Shown here in pieces: positions 25,138-38,173 of a DNA stretch of 64,000 nt (position 1 is the first letter of the stretch; every line of letters starts with the position of its first letter). Under the pieces are notes generated by a model. That model saw only the letters and a list, made by a program, of their open reading frames with translations. It was not told the origin of the DNA and searched no databases. This stretch comes from Lycocorax pyrrhopterus obiensis (taxonomy: Eukaryota > Chordata > Aves > Passeriformes > Paradisaeidae), in contig JACSVZ010000002.1 of the NCBI GenBank assembly GCA_014706295.1, positions 109,504,930 to 109,568,929 of the forward strand, read 5' to 3'. Position numbers and translations under genes: made by a program.

Positions 25138-25480
25138 GGTGGGGTCGCACGGCGCTCCCGCCTGTCCCCAGGCGCCGCTGAGGCGCTCCCGGCGTGCGAG
25201 TGTGCACAGGCATGCGGCACGGCAGGGCTCGCTCCCAGTCGCCCCCCCAGCAGCTCCGCGCAGCAGGTCCTGGGGTCCCTGGAGACCACCTGGGGACCCG
25301 GTGGGCTGTCCCTGCTCGCCCGCTGTCGCCTCTTGCAGCCGGCTGAGGTAAAAGTGACGAAAGGACGGCGCCCCGCAACGCAGCAGCGCTGCCTTTACCT
25401 GTGCGTTCACCGGCTCGTTGGCAAACTTTGGTGTTGGGCGGTGAAAATCTCGGTCATTGCAGCCAAACTGGCTTGTTCTA

Positions 25481-28400
25481 CACTCCCGTTCTAGAGACCA
25501 GCTACCACCCAAAGTGAAATACTGCTGGCGACCGCTGAGTCGGGTACTTACTCACTGGATCCACTTCCAGCATGGGTGATGTTTTAGGTAGTACTTTAGT
25601 ACTACTTTAAGTATGGGTGGGAAGCAGCGTTGTCTGGTAATCCTTCGTAGTTACTGGTGACCCAGATGTTAAAAGGAGAGGTTCACCAAGTGATAAGCGG
25701 CATCACAAATTTGGTGCTAGTAGGCTTTCAATATATTGTGTTATTTTCGAAGTTTTGTAACTTGCTGTTCAGTTCTGAACGCTGTAGCTCTGCTTCTCCC
25801 CTTGTTTTTTGGATGTAGAAGTATTTCAGTAATGGGGGTAAAGGCACGGATTCTGTGGTTTAACAGTGTCATTAGCTATGGAGCTGTTTTCATAACTTTT
25901 ACCTGGATACCAGGTTGTGTGTCACATCTGTGAATGCCACACGACCAGCCTAATAAAATTATGGCAACTAGAGTAGCAAGTACTAGATTTTTGAGTCACT
26001 GTGGTTTCTGGTTGTCAAAGGGTAAGTGAGCATGAGATAAGAGCCAATGCCATATCTATTTTAGGTTCATGCCTTTGTATTGCTCCTCAAAAGAGAATGA
26101 TCCTACTGACACATTTTTGGGTTTCGCCTTCCTGTTGCAGTCAAGGTCCTGTATTTTTTCAAAGTCTGTATTCATCGCAGTGAATGGTTTTGTGGTTTTA
26201 TGTGGATTTTATTTTTTCTTTTTCACACGACACAGTTAAAACTCAAAGAACTGAATGCCTAAGAATAAATCTTGCCTTCCTATAGAAAAGCACACATATA
26301 ATGCTGTCTCCTGGCTTGACCTCTCAGTGAGATATAAGTGTAGTCAGAATGAGATGCTACCGTCTTGCAGTGGTGGTAGTAAATACAAAATTACATACAT
26401 GCGCACTCTGTGATCACAAGCAAGTGGATAGTTTATGCATGTAACGCTCAGTATATGTGGCTCGTCGATGGTGTGCAATCATTTCCACGAGCAGTTTTCA
26501 GTGTGTTACTGGTTGTGTGCACCAGTGCCCAGGAAGGCTGAACTGTGCAGGATCACCCTTCAGAGATTCAGCTCTCTGTGCAAAGTAGCTCAGGACCCAA
26601 TCCTGAAAACAAACCTGTGGCAGTGATCTCTGCATTCTAGAGTAACCCACCAATCCTGTGACCAAAGAACAGAAAAAAAGCACAAGGTACGTTATGGTAA
26701 GCTGCTGGATACCAATCCCTTATGGTTTAGAGCAAGGTGAAGGATGAATTGTTTTATTTTGTTTGGCTTTTGAAGGTTTAGTCCTTTATTAATTATTTTC
26801 TTGATTTCTTCAGTTGTATGCTGTCAGACTGTAGAAGAGTTTGTCTCCTCATACACATTTTTCCCAGTATAAATCCATTCAGAATTGCCTTTAAGGGTCA
26901 GCACTGATCTAACTTCCATTCCAGGCAAATAATCAGATATAATTGCACTGAAATCAATGAATATATACAGACATGAATCTGTGAGAAGAAAATGGGCCTC
27001 ATGGTGTTTTATATTTGTATAGCTGAAAGCTAAAAATAGCTATCATAAACACAGCATGTCCTTTTGGAAGAAATAGTCAATGCCTGCCTTAGAGTTGTCC
27101 AAAAAGTTTCTTGTGTTTCAGCAGCCCTGGGTTAGAAAAGTGAAGGCAGCAGTCTTGGAATGAGGATTGTTCCAGAGAAACTTTTTGTTCCAGTGACTAA
27201 TCTCCTTCTCCTTAATTCCATGTTGTTAATCTTAGCGTGCACATATCGACACTATTAACATTTGGCGAGGACTGCTTTCTCAAACAGGGTTCCTTGAGTG
27301 TGTTGCCAGGTATAATAGGGTTAATTCCAATGACTGTATTTTAAACTGCTGCTCTTTACATTAATTATATATATTCCTATCGCTAGGCTTAACAGCAAAG
27401 TGTAAGTGGTATGGAATGTTACATTCCAATTAGTTTTGCAGTGCAAATGGGGATTATAGTTGATGGCTAAGTCTGACATGTACTGCATGACTTGTCATGT
27501 TTTTCCTGGAGAGAGGGGAGTCTTGGGTCTGAGTCACCATGGAAGAACATGGAGCCCCGTAGGCATAAAACTGGTGCAGTGGAGTGATGAGTCAGATCTC
27601 TTATCTTTAAATTTGGTATTATGTGGTATTCATGCATGGGGTGCATCGCATTCATTGTGCACCTAGGCGAGTAACTAACAGGCGGAAAACTCACTTAATC
27701 AGACCTCTGACTCGCCTTTTCTTTGCAGAGTTGGTCCTGCATCTATGGAAATGAAAGGCTACTGGTTAGGATCATGTAGGAAATCACAGTGTATTAACCT
27801 GTGGAGCAAATCAGCTCTGCCAGGCTATACCCAGTCATTTCTTGCATTGTTTCAAGTCCATTAGTAATATGACCTAATACTTAAATTTTCACTCTTTGTG
27901 TTTGAGACTTGAACCAGCTTTTTCAGACTTCTGAAACTGGATAAAGAATAGAGGAGTAAGAGCAGTGTTGCATCTTCATAGACTCCAGTATTTGTTAAGC
28001 TAAATGACTTTTCATAAGTGTTGCTGTGGAATGACAGCAATGGATTGTTTCTGTTTCCAGAGGAAACTGATGTTAATGCTAAGCTAACAAAAATAATTGA
28101 AATTTCTTAGAAGTGGTAGCCTCAGAAATATGTTAAACAGCTAGAGTGAAGACTTGCCCACGCAGCTGTTTTCAGAAACAAAACAAAGCCTTACAACAGA
28201 GGTGTCTTCACTTAGACACTTACTGTGAACTTCCTCGAATAGCAATCATTAATAACGCCATCTTCTCAAGCTAATGGAGCATGAAGGTTCCTTGATTTAT
28301 AATCATTTGGGAGCAGATGCTTGAAATTCTGTCCACTTACACAAACAGCACAAGAATGACACTTTTGCTGAAAATCGGGGGGAGGCGGGGGAAAATTATG

Positions 28401-31400
28401 TGTGGGTCTATAAGAATGGCCTGGAAGAGTGTAATGCAATGTCTTCCTCTCCCATGTCATTACAAAAGCTACTAGAAGGACTGTGTTTGGAAAAAATTAC
28501 ATGAGGTTTCTATTTGAAAATTGTAGCAGAACATTATTGATCTGTATGTTTTTAATCTCCTGTATGTAGCCAGTCACCATTTTGTGATCGCCACAGATGT
28601 TAGCACTGGTTTTGGGATAGGGGATGTGTGTGTTCATGGTCTTGCAAAAAAAAGCTTCTGTCTTCTCACATTGCCTTAAATTGGGAAACTGTTACAATGA
28701 AGACGTACTGAAAACCATGCAGGAAAGATGTGCCAATTTGGGTCTAAATCTTACGGATTCCAATTAAAGCATAAATGCTTCATTTGTTTTTAAATTAGAT
28801 GCACCTATTGTAATCTTTAGATGTATAGCTATCTATAGTGTCACCTGTGGAGAAATCAGTGCAGGGATAGTTTAGCAGTCTCAGCAACTGAGATAAAATG
28901 CCAAGTCACTTGTAAGTACTTGGAAATTTCAGTGGTCTTTGTGTGCTGGTGTGGAGATCACCAAATCTGAGACTAATTGCCCTGACACCGTTCACTTCAG
29001 TAGAGCCGGGTTTTTGCCCTGGTGCTTAAGACAGACAGGACTGAAATGTATGGGGCAAAATCTTTCCCTCTATTATGATGACATAAATCCAGTCTTTGGG
29101 TATTTTCTTCATCCCACTGAAAAGGTAAGAAGATCACAACTGTTCTACTTACCTATGGCATATCCATAACTGCTGCTAGGGAGTATAATTGTTTCATGCA
29201 GTTCCTTTACTATAAAATGTGTGATGTCATCTCCTCTTGGAACCACTGTATTTATACTGATTGTGCAAGAAGCACCACTGACAAGTTCACGTGCCTGTGC
29301 ATATGCCACAGGGACCCAGAGGGAAATCCTGAGCCGTACCTTTTATTGTACGGAGGCTGCATTTTTATAGGAATGCTCTTCTCTGTATAGGCAGAACAGC
29401 CTGTAAAGGGAAATACAGCGGTTTCTATAATTGTTCAAAAGCGATTACAACTTAACAGAATTCTGTCCTGTAACATACAAAGTACAAAAATAAAGGCTCT
29501 TTTCAGTTAAATCTTTCACCAGATTGATGTCAAGAAGCAATGCAATATCTCAAATGATTTGGTCTTTTTTAATCTTCTTAGCTGGAAGAGATGTCAGAAG
29601 AGCCATTCAAAATTGAAGTAGAAGATACATGTGAAATTTCTTCATGTAGTGGTCTGGATGTCTGCTTGTTTTGCTTAAGAAATTCAGACTTCAGAAGCAC
29701 ACTTGATTTTCTTTTCTCTTGGTGCTGACAAGCTCTGCCTTGGCTTAGTTGTCTAAAGAGGTAACAGCAATTAAAATGTCATGTGACAGCGATGTCTATA
29801 AGCTGTTCTGTGATGTAAGTATCATAATGAAAGATTTTTCTGACCCCATTAAAATCAACAGGGGAAAGAATCTTTCAGCATTATCTCCAGCTTTTCAAAA
29901 GTTCAGCTGGGACTTCCTCCTGACCACTGAGTCCTGTGAGTGGAGGCTCATATAACTGGTAAAACTCCTCCATAGTGAAGTTTGACCATGCTGGTTTAAA
30001 TAAAAGCGTGATATAATTTTGCCCTTGGGCCTTCCTGGGGAGCAGAGGAGCTGCTGGTTTAGTGCCAGAATTTGCTTGTCATACTTACGGGTGAATAGAG
30101 CTGCTGAACAGTGAGACCACGTTGAACTGTTCGTCTTGGCTGGTGCAGGGAGGCAGAGCTGTGTTTGCATCCCGCTTGATACCAGGGAGGATGGGTGAGC
30201 TGATTCTATCCATGAGGAAGAGCCACATCGAGAGGTTCTAAAGCAGGCTCCTAGTGGCCAAGTCCGCACGTACCTGGAGGAAAAGTAGAAGATAAAGCAA
30301 CACTTCCTGGCATGTTATTATTGTCATTGAGAGATTAAAACCCCAAAGCAAACCATGACTCACCTCTGTCTTCGCACAGTGCAAGTGTAAAAGTAAAGGT
30401 CAGCTTTAAACAGAAATGTGAGAGGAAGCAGCATGCGCAAGATGGTCTTCCTGGAAAGATTTGGGCTGAATTGAAGATCTGATGCTTGTAGTTCTGATCT
30501 TGACTCCTGGTTCCTGGGCAACTGGAGCTACTCACCAAGTGGGCACGTGTGTGGAAAGAGCTGCCTTTTGTAGGCCACTTGTCTATGCCCTTATGCCTCG
30601 CCAAGTTGCCCTTTATAGTGGCTGTTTACATCTATTGAGTCATCTCACAATTGCCCTGTTGTACTTGATTGGTGCCAAAGTCAAAGTTAAATGATGGTTG
30701 GCCTGTGCTCAGCCACAGCAGCATTGTCCGCTATAATCACCTCCACAAAGTAGGGCTGGATCACAGTCTGGAGTACCAGTCAGCTCTCCTCTTTGCTTTC
30801 CTCTTTGAAATCTTCTTTGCTTTGGCGTGTGTGCCAATGGTCGTGCTCCCGTGGCGTGCCACGCAAACTTGAGTGTCGCTGGGAGGCTTTCGTCCCTGGA
30901 GAAAGGAGGGCTCTTGGCTGCCCACCAAAGCCCATCACGGCTTGACAGTTCTGCTTTAGTGAAATGGACCGACCAACTTCTCGGTGGGCAGAGCGCCAGC
31001 CCGGCAGATGGGCCTGGGTGTGGGCAGCCAGCAGAGCGCATACATATGTGTAGATGTCGATAATTGTATGTATGGGCATAATAAATAGGGATCTTTGCAA
31101 TTTGGAAAAAGGTGCCGAAGCGAAAGGCTGAGTACCAAAGCAGTGAGCCTGAAGAGAGATTTCTTTTGGAGAGGGGGCATGTCAGAGTGCTCAGAGGAAG
31201 GATCTGTGCTTTCCTTGTTGCTCCCTGCTTGCAGTTTTGCAGATTATGTAATAAACAAAGGAGGCTGTTTAGTCTTTTGAATCCAGGCACTCTTGTAACT
31301 ACAACTGGGAATGTGGAAAATGACACTTTACTGCAGTGAATTTCCTTACAAACCACTTGGAGCTTGCTACCAGCTCTGATTCTACCAGCACAGTTACTTG

Positions 31401-32894
31401 TACAGCTTGAAATCAGTGGGAATTTGTGCATGCCATACTTTTTGTTTTGAATTGCATTTTAAAGTGTGAGATACTATAATGAGCAAGAGTTGTGTGGAAA
31501 TCAGTTGTCAGTACAAAATGTACCAAACTTTCTTTGTAGGTCATAGCTTCCAAAATCTTTGTGGAGTTAGGCAAACTCCCTAGCTAAGCCCCTTCCATGC
31601 ATGGCAATCAACTAACACATGCACGCAGGCCGTATATTAATTCATAGTTAAATATGTGTAATTCTTTTGAAGACGTTAACATTAGTTACATCTCTACAGA
31701 AAGGACATAGGAAAGCTAGGTGGCTTGAACTTGTCTGCACATGGATTTGGTTGCAGAAGCCCATTTTCCTTGAGCCCATTTCCCTAATTTTATAGATCTG
31801 ATGCTGGAGAAGCACCTGGCCTTGCTGTCTCAGCGCACACAGGTTTCTTGCTTGAAGGTCCCGCTCTCACTAGGAGAGAGCACTTGTGGATTGCAGGATG
31901 AATAGCATCACATACCCAGCTGGAAATTGCCATGGGCGTCTCTTAAAATTCTGGAAGGTCTGTGGATGCAGTTTTTCTTGAGCTGGTAAGGCAAACCAAG
32001 GATCTGGGATTTTTGGCAAAATCCCTAATGAGCTCTGGATACTCTCAATATAAAAGTAGAGATTCAGCTTTATCTTTCTAGGATCCTTAAATTAGATTAG
32101 CTGGAATTATTGGGATAAGAAAAATCTTTTCTCAAATCCTGGAAATAAATGACATTTGCCAGATCTAATGTAATCCCTTTATGCTTAACCTGAAGACATG
32201 GCAGCTGCCTGTGTGACTCCCAGATCAGGTACTGCTGATTTCTAAGTGCACACAGTGCACAGAGAAATTTTGCAAGCCAGCACATTAAATGCACCGGCAG
32301 ACCTAGGGAGTGTGTTTTGGCTTAAAGAATGGGACCAGGCTTTTGTTGGGGATTGACCTACCTGGCGAGGTGTCCAAAATGAGTGCGATGAAAGCACTAT
32401 TCTGAAAAGGGGAAATAATGAGGTAATTTCTTAGGGCATGGATTTCAAAAAGTGATTAAAACTCCTGCAGGTTTCAGAGGCAGGTGTGTGCTCCTGTAAT
32501 GGAAATGATAACACTATTCCTGGTCTGAGTATGATGTCTGACGTGTATACACACTTTCATTAACTTCTTATTCTTTTTTTTAGTGTTCCACACGTGTTTA
32601 CCATGTGACTCTGCTCATTTTTTCCCTTCTTAAATATTAACCAGAACAAGCAGTTTAATGGTGGTGTGCACTAGTTAATGGGAATTACAGAAATTTAAAT
32701 CCCCTGTGTTGGAATACTGCAAGTTTTGACTCATTTAATCCCTCTCTCCTTAGCCCACATCTACCATTTCCCTTTGTGCAGGCTAGTAGGAATACAGCCT
32801 TTAAGTCTCAAGGGGTTTTTATCAGTTTTCTTATCACTTGCATTCAGCTGCTTCTGGTGGGACTGTTAGAAAAACACAGGTGTAGTCCTTCAAA
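25481..32894. other. Gene-free stretch, inferred first-intron DNA
   Basis: AT-rich sequence without a convincing exon or recognised mobile element. A weak exon-like segment is at 29001-29124 (strong donor AAAG/GTAAGA, poor acceptor). A minus-strand ATG frame of 240 codons spans 31431-30709, poor in acidic residues and without a recognised domain. If the CpG-island gene reads rightward, this whole stretch is intron. Confidence 0.5.
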
Positions 32895-33096
32895 GGACTG
32901 GGAGAGGACAAAGGGATAGAAAAACAGGATGCAGGAGGAGGAGGAGGTGGGTTGTTAAAAGGGGAAAGTGGGATGGAGAAAAATAGTGTGTGAAAGGAGA
33001 AAAAAAAATGCAAAAGGGAAGGGTAGAAAAAAAAAGAAAAAAAAGCCTGAACACAGCAAAAAGAAAAGAAGGAAGGAGAGGAAAGGAGAAAAAAAC
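32895..33096. repeat. Polypurine (GA-rich) tract
   Basis: About 200 bp in which the plus strand is overwhelmingly A and G. It includes GGAGGAGGAGGAGG, several A7-A9 runs and AAGAAAAGAAGGAAGGAGAG near the right end. Open frames here encode only Lys/Arg/Glu or, on the reverse, Phe/Ser/Pro runs and are composition artefacts. The asymmetry would permit triplex (H-DNA) structure. Confidence 0.8.
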
Positions 33097-36000
33097 CCAA
33101 CCAGATCATCTGATATGAAGGACTGTACTGTGTTAATTAAAATTAGTACATGGTCCAGCTAGGTTCCTTTTCTCTTAACATGACAGAGCACGACTCATTT
33201 TGCAAAGACTTATTTGGCAAAGAGTCTCATTTGACCTTACAGGAGTACTTGCAGGAGGAATTCTCTCGAGAAGACCAGTGTTAGCAGTAGCAGGGTCAGT
33301 TTGCTGGGTGTTTCAAGCCCACAGACAGGACACTGGAAGCTGAACTGCATCACACTGTGCTCTGTATAACCTTCTGCAGAGAAAGGTGATACATACTGTA
33401 AATACTGCAATATTAGAGGGACTACAAAAGCAGTCCCTGTTTCTCTAGATGGATGCAGAAGATTTTAAAGCAGTCAGTGTTTGTGAACACTGGATTGCTT
33501 AAAAGGCACTTTGCTCATTTTTCCTTCCTGACCCCTGTTTATCTAGTCATATCAAGACTGAAATTATTATGGACAACTGCATGAAACTTTTTTGCACAGA
33601 AAAGGTACACAATAGGTATTATACAAGGTAGTAACTCAAAATGCAGCTACTTAGTACCTTTCTCTTCACTAAGCATTAGCCAGTCATCCTTCTTAAGCAG
33701 AATAATGGGTAGAATGCCTTCATGTTTTGGTGAAAGGTAGATTTAATTTGTCCCATTGCAGTGCTCTTCTGTATTTCCACAGGGAATGCTACCTTTCTGA
33801 TACCCTGGGAGCCCCATATTATCACCTCTGTTTGCATTTACACATAAGTGTTACCTATTTTACTTCTAAAAACAAGCTGGCAGAAAGATAATTATTCCTG
33901 CACAATTTGTGGCGCTTTTTTTTCTTTCAACATATGAAAGCACGTAGTAGGGCTTATAAAACTCTCTTGATTTGTTGTAGGCAATCAGACTCTTGATGGT
34001 GCACTTGACTATCAGAACAAATGACTTCTTTACCATAAGCTCCGTTCCAAATAATGAATGTAATGTTAGTGGGCTTAGTGAAGCAGTGGGTTATATTGCA
34101 GTGACTGCAAAGCATGGAAACCTACTGTGTCTTTCTGTCATGAAAAGGCCCTGCCTGTGCTGTAGATCCTGTGAAGAATTTGTAGAGATACTTGAAAGGA
34201 TAAAACACTGTATAAATTCCTAAAGTTCAAAGAGAAAATACCACTCAGGATAAAAAAGGGAGCTTAGCCCAGCTGCAGCTTAACCATATATGACAGATCT
34301 AGTGCTAAGTCCTGCGCCATCAATGCAAATGCTTCTGGAGTTCACCAAGTAGCCAAATGGAAAGACTAGAAGAAAGGCTTTGAGGATACTGACCTGGGGA
34401 GAGGGGCAGAAAGAAAAGGCACGTGCTTCCCAATAAATGACTCTTATTCTCCAGACCAGGTGTGAATGGGGAAGGTTTAAGACATGCACAGCTAGATTTG
34501 TGTTGCATTTCCTGTGAAAATTACTTTTAAAGGCATTATTATGTGTTTGTCTGTATTTCTGTGCAAGTATTATGCCGTAAATAAAATTGGGAACCATGAA
34601 AGTTGGGCATCCTGTTAGAATAACATAGGGGTAGGTTACACCAGGCCTAAACAATGCTTTTGAATGCTGAGAGTTAAAAAAATCATTAGCTATGGCCTCC
34701 TTTGGTTGCCATATAATGACATGAACATTGGATCAAAGCTGATCACATTTAGACCATGAGGATAATAAAAAATGCAACAAAAAGGCTGGTTTAGAGGTCA
34801 CGCTACTTCCAGATACTTCTCTTTGACCTTCAATCGCCTCTATACATGTCCTGGACCCGACTGTTTTCTTGTCTTGGCAGCTCCACACAGAAACATCCCA
34901 CAGTACAGTCATGCCTCACGCTGGCCTCCCTCCTTCCCTCTGCACCACACAGCTGCTCTTGTCCTCTACAAGCCCACGGATCCTTTCCTGTTCTGCCAGT
35001 GGCACCTGGATTTAAGATGCTCTGTCTTAACCACTGCTGCACATTGACTGTGGATGGCCTTTGAACATGCAAATCATCTCAGTAATTAGTTGCACTGGTT
35101 GTCACACAAAACGACACAAACCCTGGTGGCTTTGGCAGGTTGTTGTCGCCGTGGTTGTGCAGGGACAGCTTGTATGAGTGTCCGAGGAAAAGAATGACAC
35201 AACAGCATTTTAGCAGCTCTGCTGGTACCAGATGCTGTTTCAGACTTTTTACCCAGTGCTCACAGTCACATTTCAAGTAGTGAGAACCTTTGGAAGGCAG
35301 GAAGTGATGTTGTGTCTGGAAGACCTTAATGTTAAATAAAATGAAATGCACACATAGTGCTAAGTGCAGTCCTAGGAAAGTAGGTGTGAGGTTGTAGTCC
35401 CTGCTGTGAGATGAGCCTGGTTGTTACAGGCCATATTGTGGCTTTCTGGCCCTTGCTGGTGACCACAGGGGTAGAAATAGTTCATACTGCTTTTGTTTAT
35501 TCATAGGAAAAGGAAGAAAGATGGAGCTGCATCTCTGTTCCGAAGCTAAAGTATAGGCTAAAGGTATTCTTTTTTTTCCTATGGATTTGGGGTTTTTTTA
35601 GGAGACTGCAGCAGTGTATTCTAAGCAGTCACAGGAGCTTTAATGACAGCTGTTTTGCTTGAAAGCCTGTATCTGTCAGTGTCTGTAACACAGTTTGATG
35701 TAATCCTTTGGATTTCCTCATGTTTAAAAAAGCTGCAGAGTCTTCTTTGCCTACCAAAACATATTTAACAGTTGAAATTTTAGCAGTGAATATTTCTAAA
35801 ACCTGCCATTTTGCACATACTGTGTTTGATGATCCTACTGTTTATGTATTTTTAATACATCTCTCACCTTAATCTGAACATCCAATTAAGGTCATGGCTG
35901 AAGAAAATAGGGGAGTTTGGAAGAAAAAGAAACAGAGATAAAATAATACTAGCAGAAACCTTAGTAGTCCCATATGCCTATGCCATTTGCTGCTCAAAAC

Positions 36001-38148
36001 CAAGGATAAAGATTTAAAAACAAAGTTGTCTTTCAGAGCAGGCCTTATGCCTATGAGTCAATGTCATCTTACTACTCAGGTGTCTAGAAGGTTTGTCCTT
36101 GAAACCCAGATTTCCCTTTCATACACTGACATGTGTTTTGCAAGCCCTTGAAATTGCACAACGGAAGGAGAGCTGAAAACTGCTGCCAGAGCTACAAAAG
36201 GTCGCGGTTGTCCCATGAACCTTTGATTCCATGAGCTCTGGTGCTGCAGGTGGGAGCCGTGGGGCTGCAGGCAGGTAGTCGGCACCGATGGGGTGGCTGC
36301 CCTTTTGGGCAGGTGGGGAAGTGCAGGTGTACCACTGAGGGCAGGATGCAGATGTTTTCATTCCTCTGACATCAGCAGCTGGGCTGTCGCTCACCTCCCA
36401 TTTTTTTTTGCCCAAAATGCTGCACATTTTCTGAAGCAGCAATACTTGAGAGGGGACGGTATCGACTGGCACAGTGGGTCCTGTGGCTGCCTCACTCAGA
36501 TTGTGGAGGAGAGTGGGGATATACTGACCTGACTTCAGCACTCCTGAGCTGCATATTCAATGCAGCCAGGACACTTGAATTAACTGCTGTTTATTCCAGG
36601 GGATTCTCTATGGCCTCTGCTTAACAGAGAGAAAAAGCGATGTTGTCCCACTGGTATTATGATTTACATCCCAATTTGTTGAAACCAACATGCCGAGCTA
36701 CAAAGAAACTTGTTTCATCAGATCTACTTATCCAATATTATCAACATCTAGCTGGATGGCTCTCAAGGGGCTTTGGGAGGAGGGGGAAAGGGTGTTTGGT
36801 TTTTCATGGTGGTATTTTTCCTTCCCTTGCTTTTCTTTGTTTTAACTTCTTTCTGCTGAAATGACAGCAAAGCTTGCATGTTGTTGCAGTTAGCTCTTCA
36901 CGCATCTATTTCCATTTAAGGGGTGCAAGATACTGGGCCAATCTACATTTTTCTAATGGTCTTCAAACAAAGTAATCAAAACCAATGTGTTGCTTTGTTT
37001 GTAAAACCCAAACCAAAAGGTTATCACTTCCTTGTCTCTGACAGCCTCACAGCAGTGGGACTTCCTGGACCTCTTGCTTGGCTTGGCTGCTTGGCTAAGT
37101 CAAAAGAATCCCTTGTTGACAAGGGGTTAAAAATTCATTAAGAATATATTTTCTCTTTATGCTTTACCCCAAATTGGATTATACTTGTATTTGGAAAGAG
37201 CACATCAGCGACTGGAACATAATTTAGGAAAAGTTATTAAATGGTGTTAAAGTGTTTAAATTGAAGCTCCAGCATACACTCACACACAGTCCTTGAATTA
37301 TCAAAACATTTGTTAGTGTTTGTTATGTGAGCAGCGTGGCTGGAAGCTCAGGCCTTGAAAAGGCCTTTACTATTTTTTTCACAGCTTATTTTTCACGGTT
37401 TATTCCTTTAGTTTCCTTTTATTTTTGTTTTTAAAGAAGACGATCCTCCCCTACCTTGCAAGAGCGGAGTGTTTGATGTGACTTTGTTTTGGAGAGTGGT
37501 AACTCCCCCTTGCATACTATTCGTGAATTGTCAATGTCATTAGATATTACAGCGTTCAGCTGGATTTTGAAATACAAGGTTCTGCTCTGTGTTGTCTGTG
37601 CATCTGTATTAACTGTCTTCTTAACTGTTGTGTTTTTTCACTTGGCAAGTATTCCTAGCAGGAACTCCCACAGCAGTTCCATCTAAAACTTCAGCATTTG
37701 TAACTGCACTGTTACCATTGGGTTTTTTCATATTCTATTTTTAAATCTCCCTTTTAAGAAGAAAATACATGGAACAGTTATCAAGAAATGTAGCGAAAAA
37801 CTACCCTAGCTCCTAAGCCTTTTAAGCAAAATACAGAGCAGTACAGCTAATCTGTGCCTTCTCATACAAAAGGAGAGTGTAACACACAATCTAGGCAGTA
37901 GATCCTTAGCTCCAGAAATTCATACTGCTCCAGTAAAGTTACTCTTGAGGGAATCTGCTATGACTGTTCGCTGTGTGTTTCCTGTGAAGCATCCAGTGCA
38001 TACACTGGGGCAGGATCAAACTACTCCTGCACCAGAGAAGGGAAATAAGTGCCCGAATAGATACAAACATGCGTGTCTGCAAAGGTGAGGTGACAGGATT
38101 TATTAGCATACTGGGGAGAGCTGGCGAGGGAGGAGCCAGTGGTAATGC
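33097..38148. other. Gene-free stretch, inferred intron
   Basis: No exon or recognised repeat that I can defend. A 50-codon ATG frame at 37534-37686 contains one hydrophobic segment but has weak start context. Other frames are ordinary chance length. Confidence 0.45.
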
Positions 38149-38173
38149 AAAAAAAAAAAAAAAAAAAAAAAAA
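38149..38173 (+). repeat. Poly(A) run of 25
   Basis: An uninterrupted run of 25 A following GGTAATGC. It could be the tail of a retroposed sequence, but the preceding 150 bp match no SINE or gene I recognise and I see no flanking target-site duplication. A simple homopolymer expansion is equally likely. Confidence 0.9.

Larger units (their letters stand above)
23690..25480 (+). promoter_or_regulatory. CpG-island promoter / first-exon region
   Basis: A sharply bounded GC-rich block, with CpG abundant throughout and AT-rich DNA on both sides. It contains many GC boxes (GGGCGG and reverse), three CRE-like sites, CGG-rich stretches and GCGC palindromes. Strand composition flips inside it. By hand count, 24301-24360 has 32 C and 20 G, whereas 24601-24660 has 20 C and 33 G, and 25021-25080 has 18 C and 32 G. 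In vertebrates, G excess on the coding strand just downstream of the start site is typical of CpG-island promoters, so a start near 24.5-24.6 kb reading rightward is the simplest inference. A divergent transcript to the left is possible. No TATA box is evident. The gene served is not identified. Confidence 0.9.

Noticed and set aside
24674..25512. Several 140-225 codon frames on both strands in the right half of the island
   Set aside because: They overlap each other on opposite strands, are low-complexity, cross the likely splice donor and the hairpin, and most begin at non-ATG codons or in poor context.
32834..33162. Lys-rich and Phe/Pro-rich frames on opposite strands
   Set aside because: Direct consequence of the polypurine tract.
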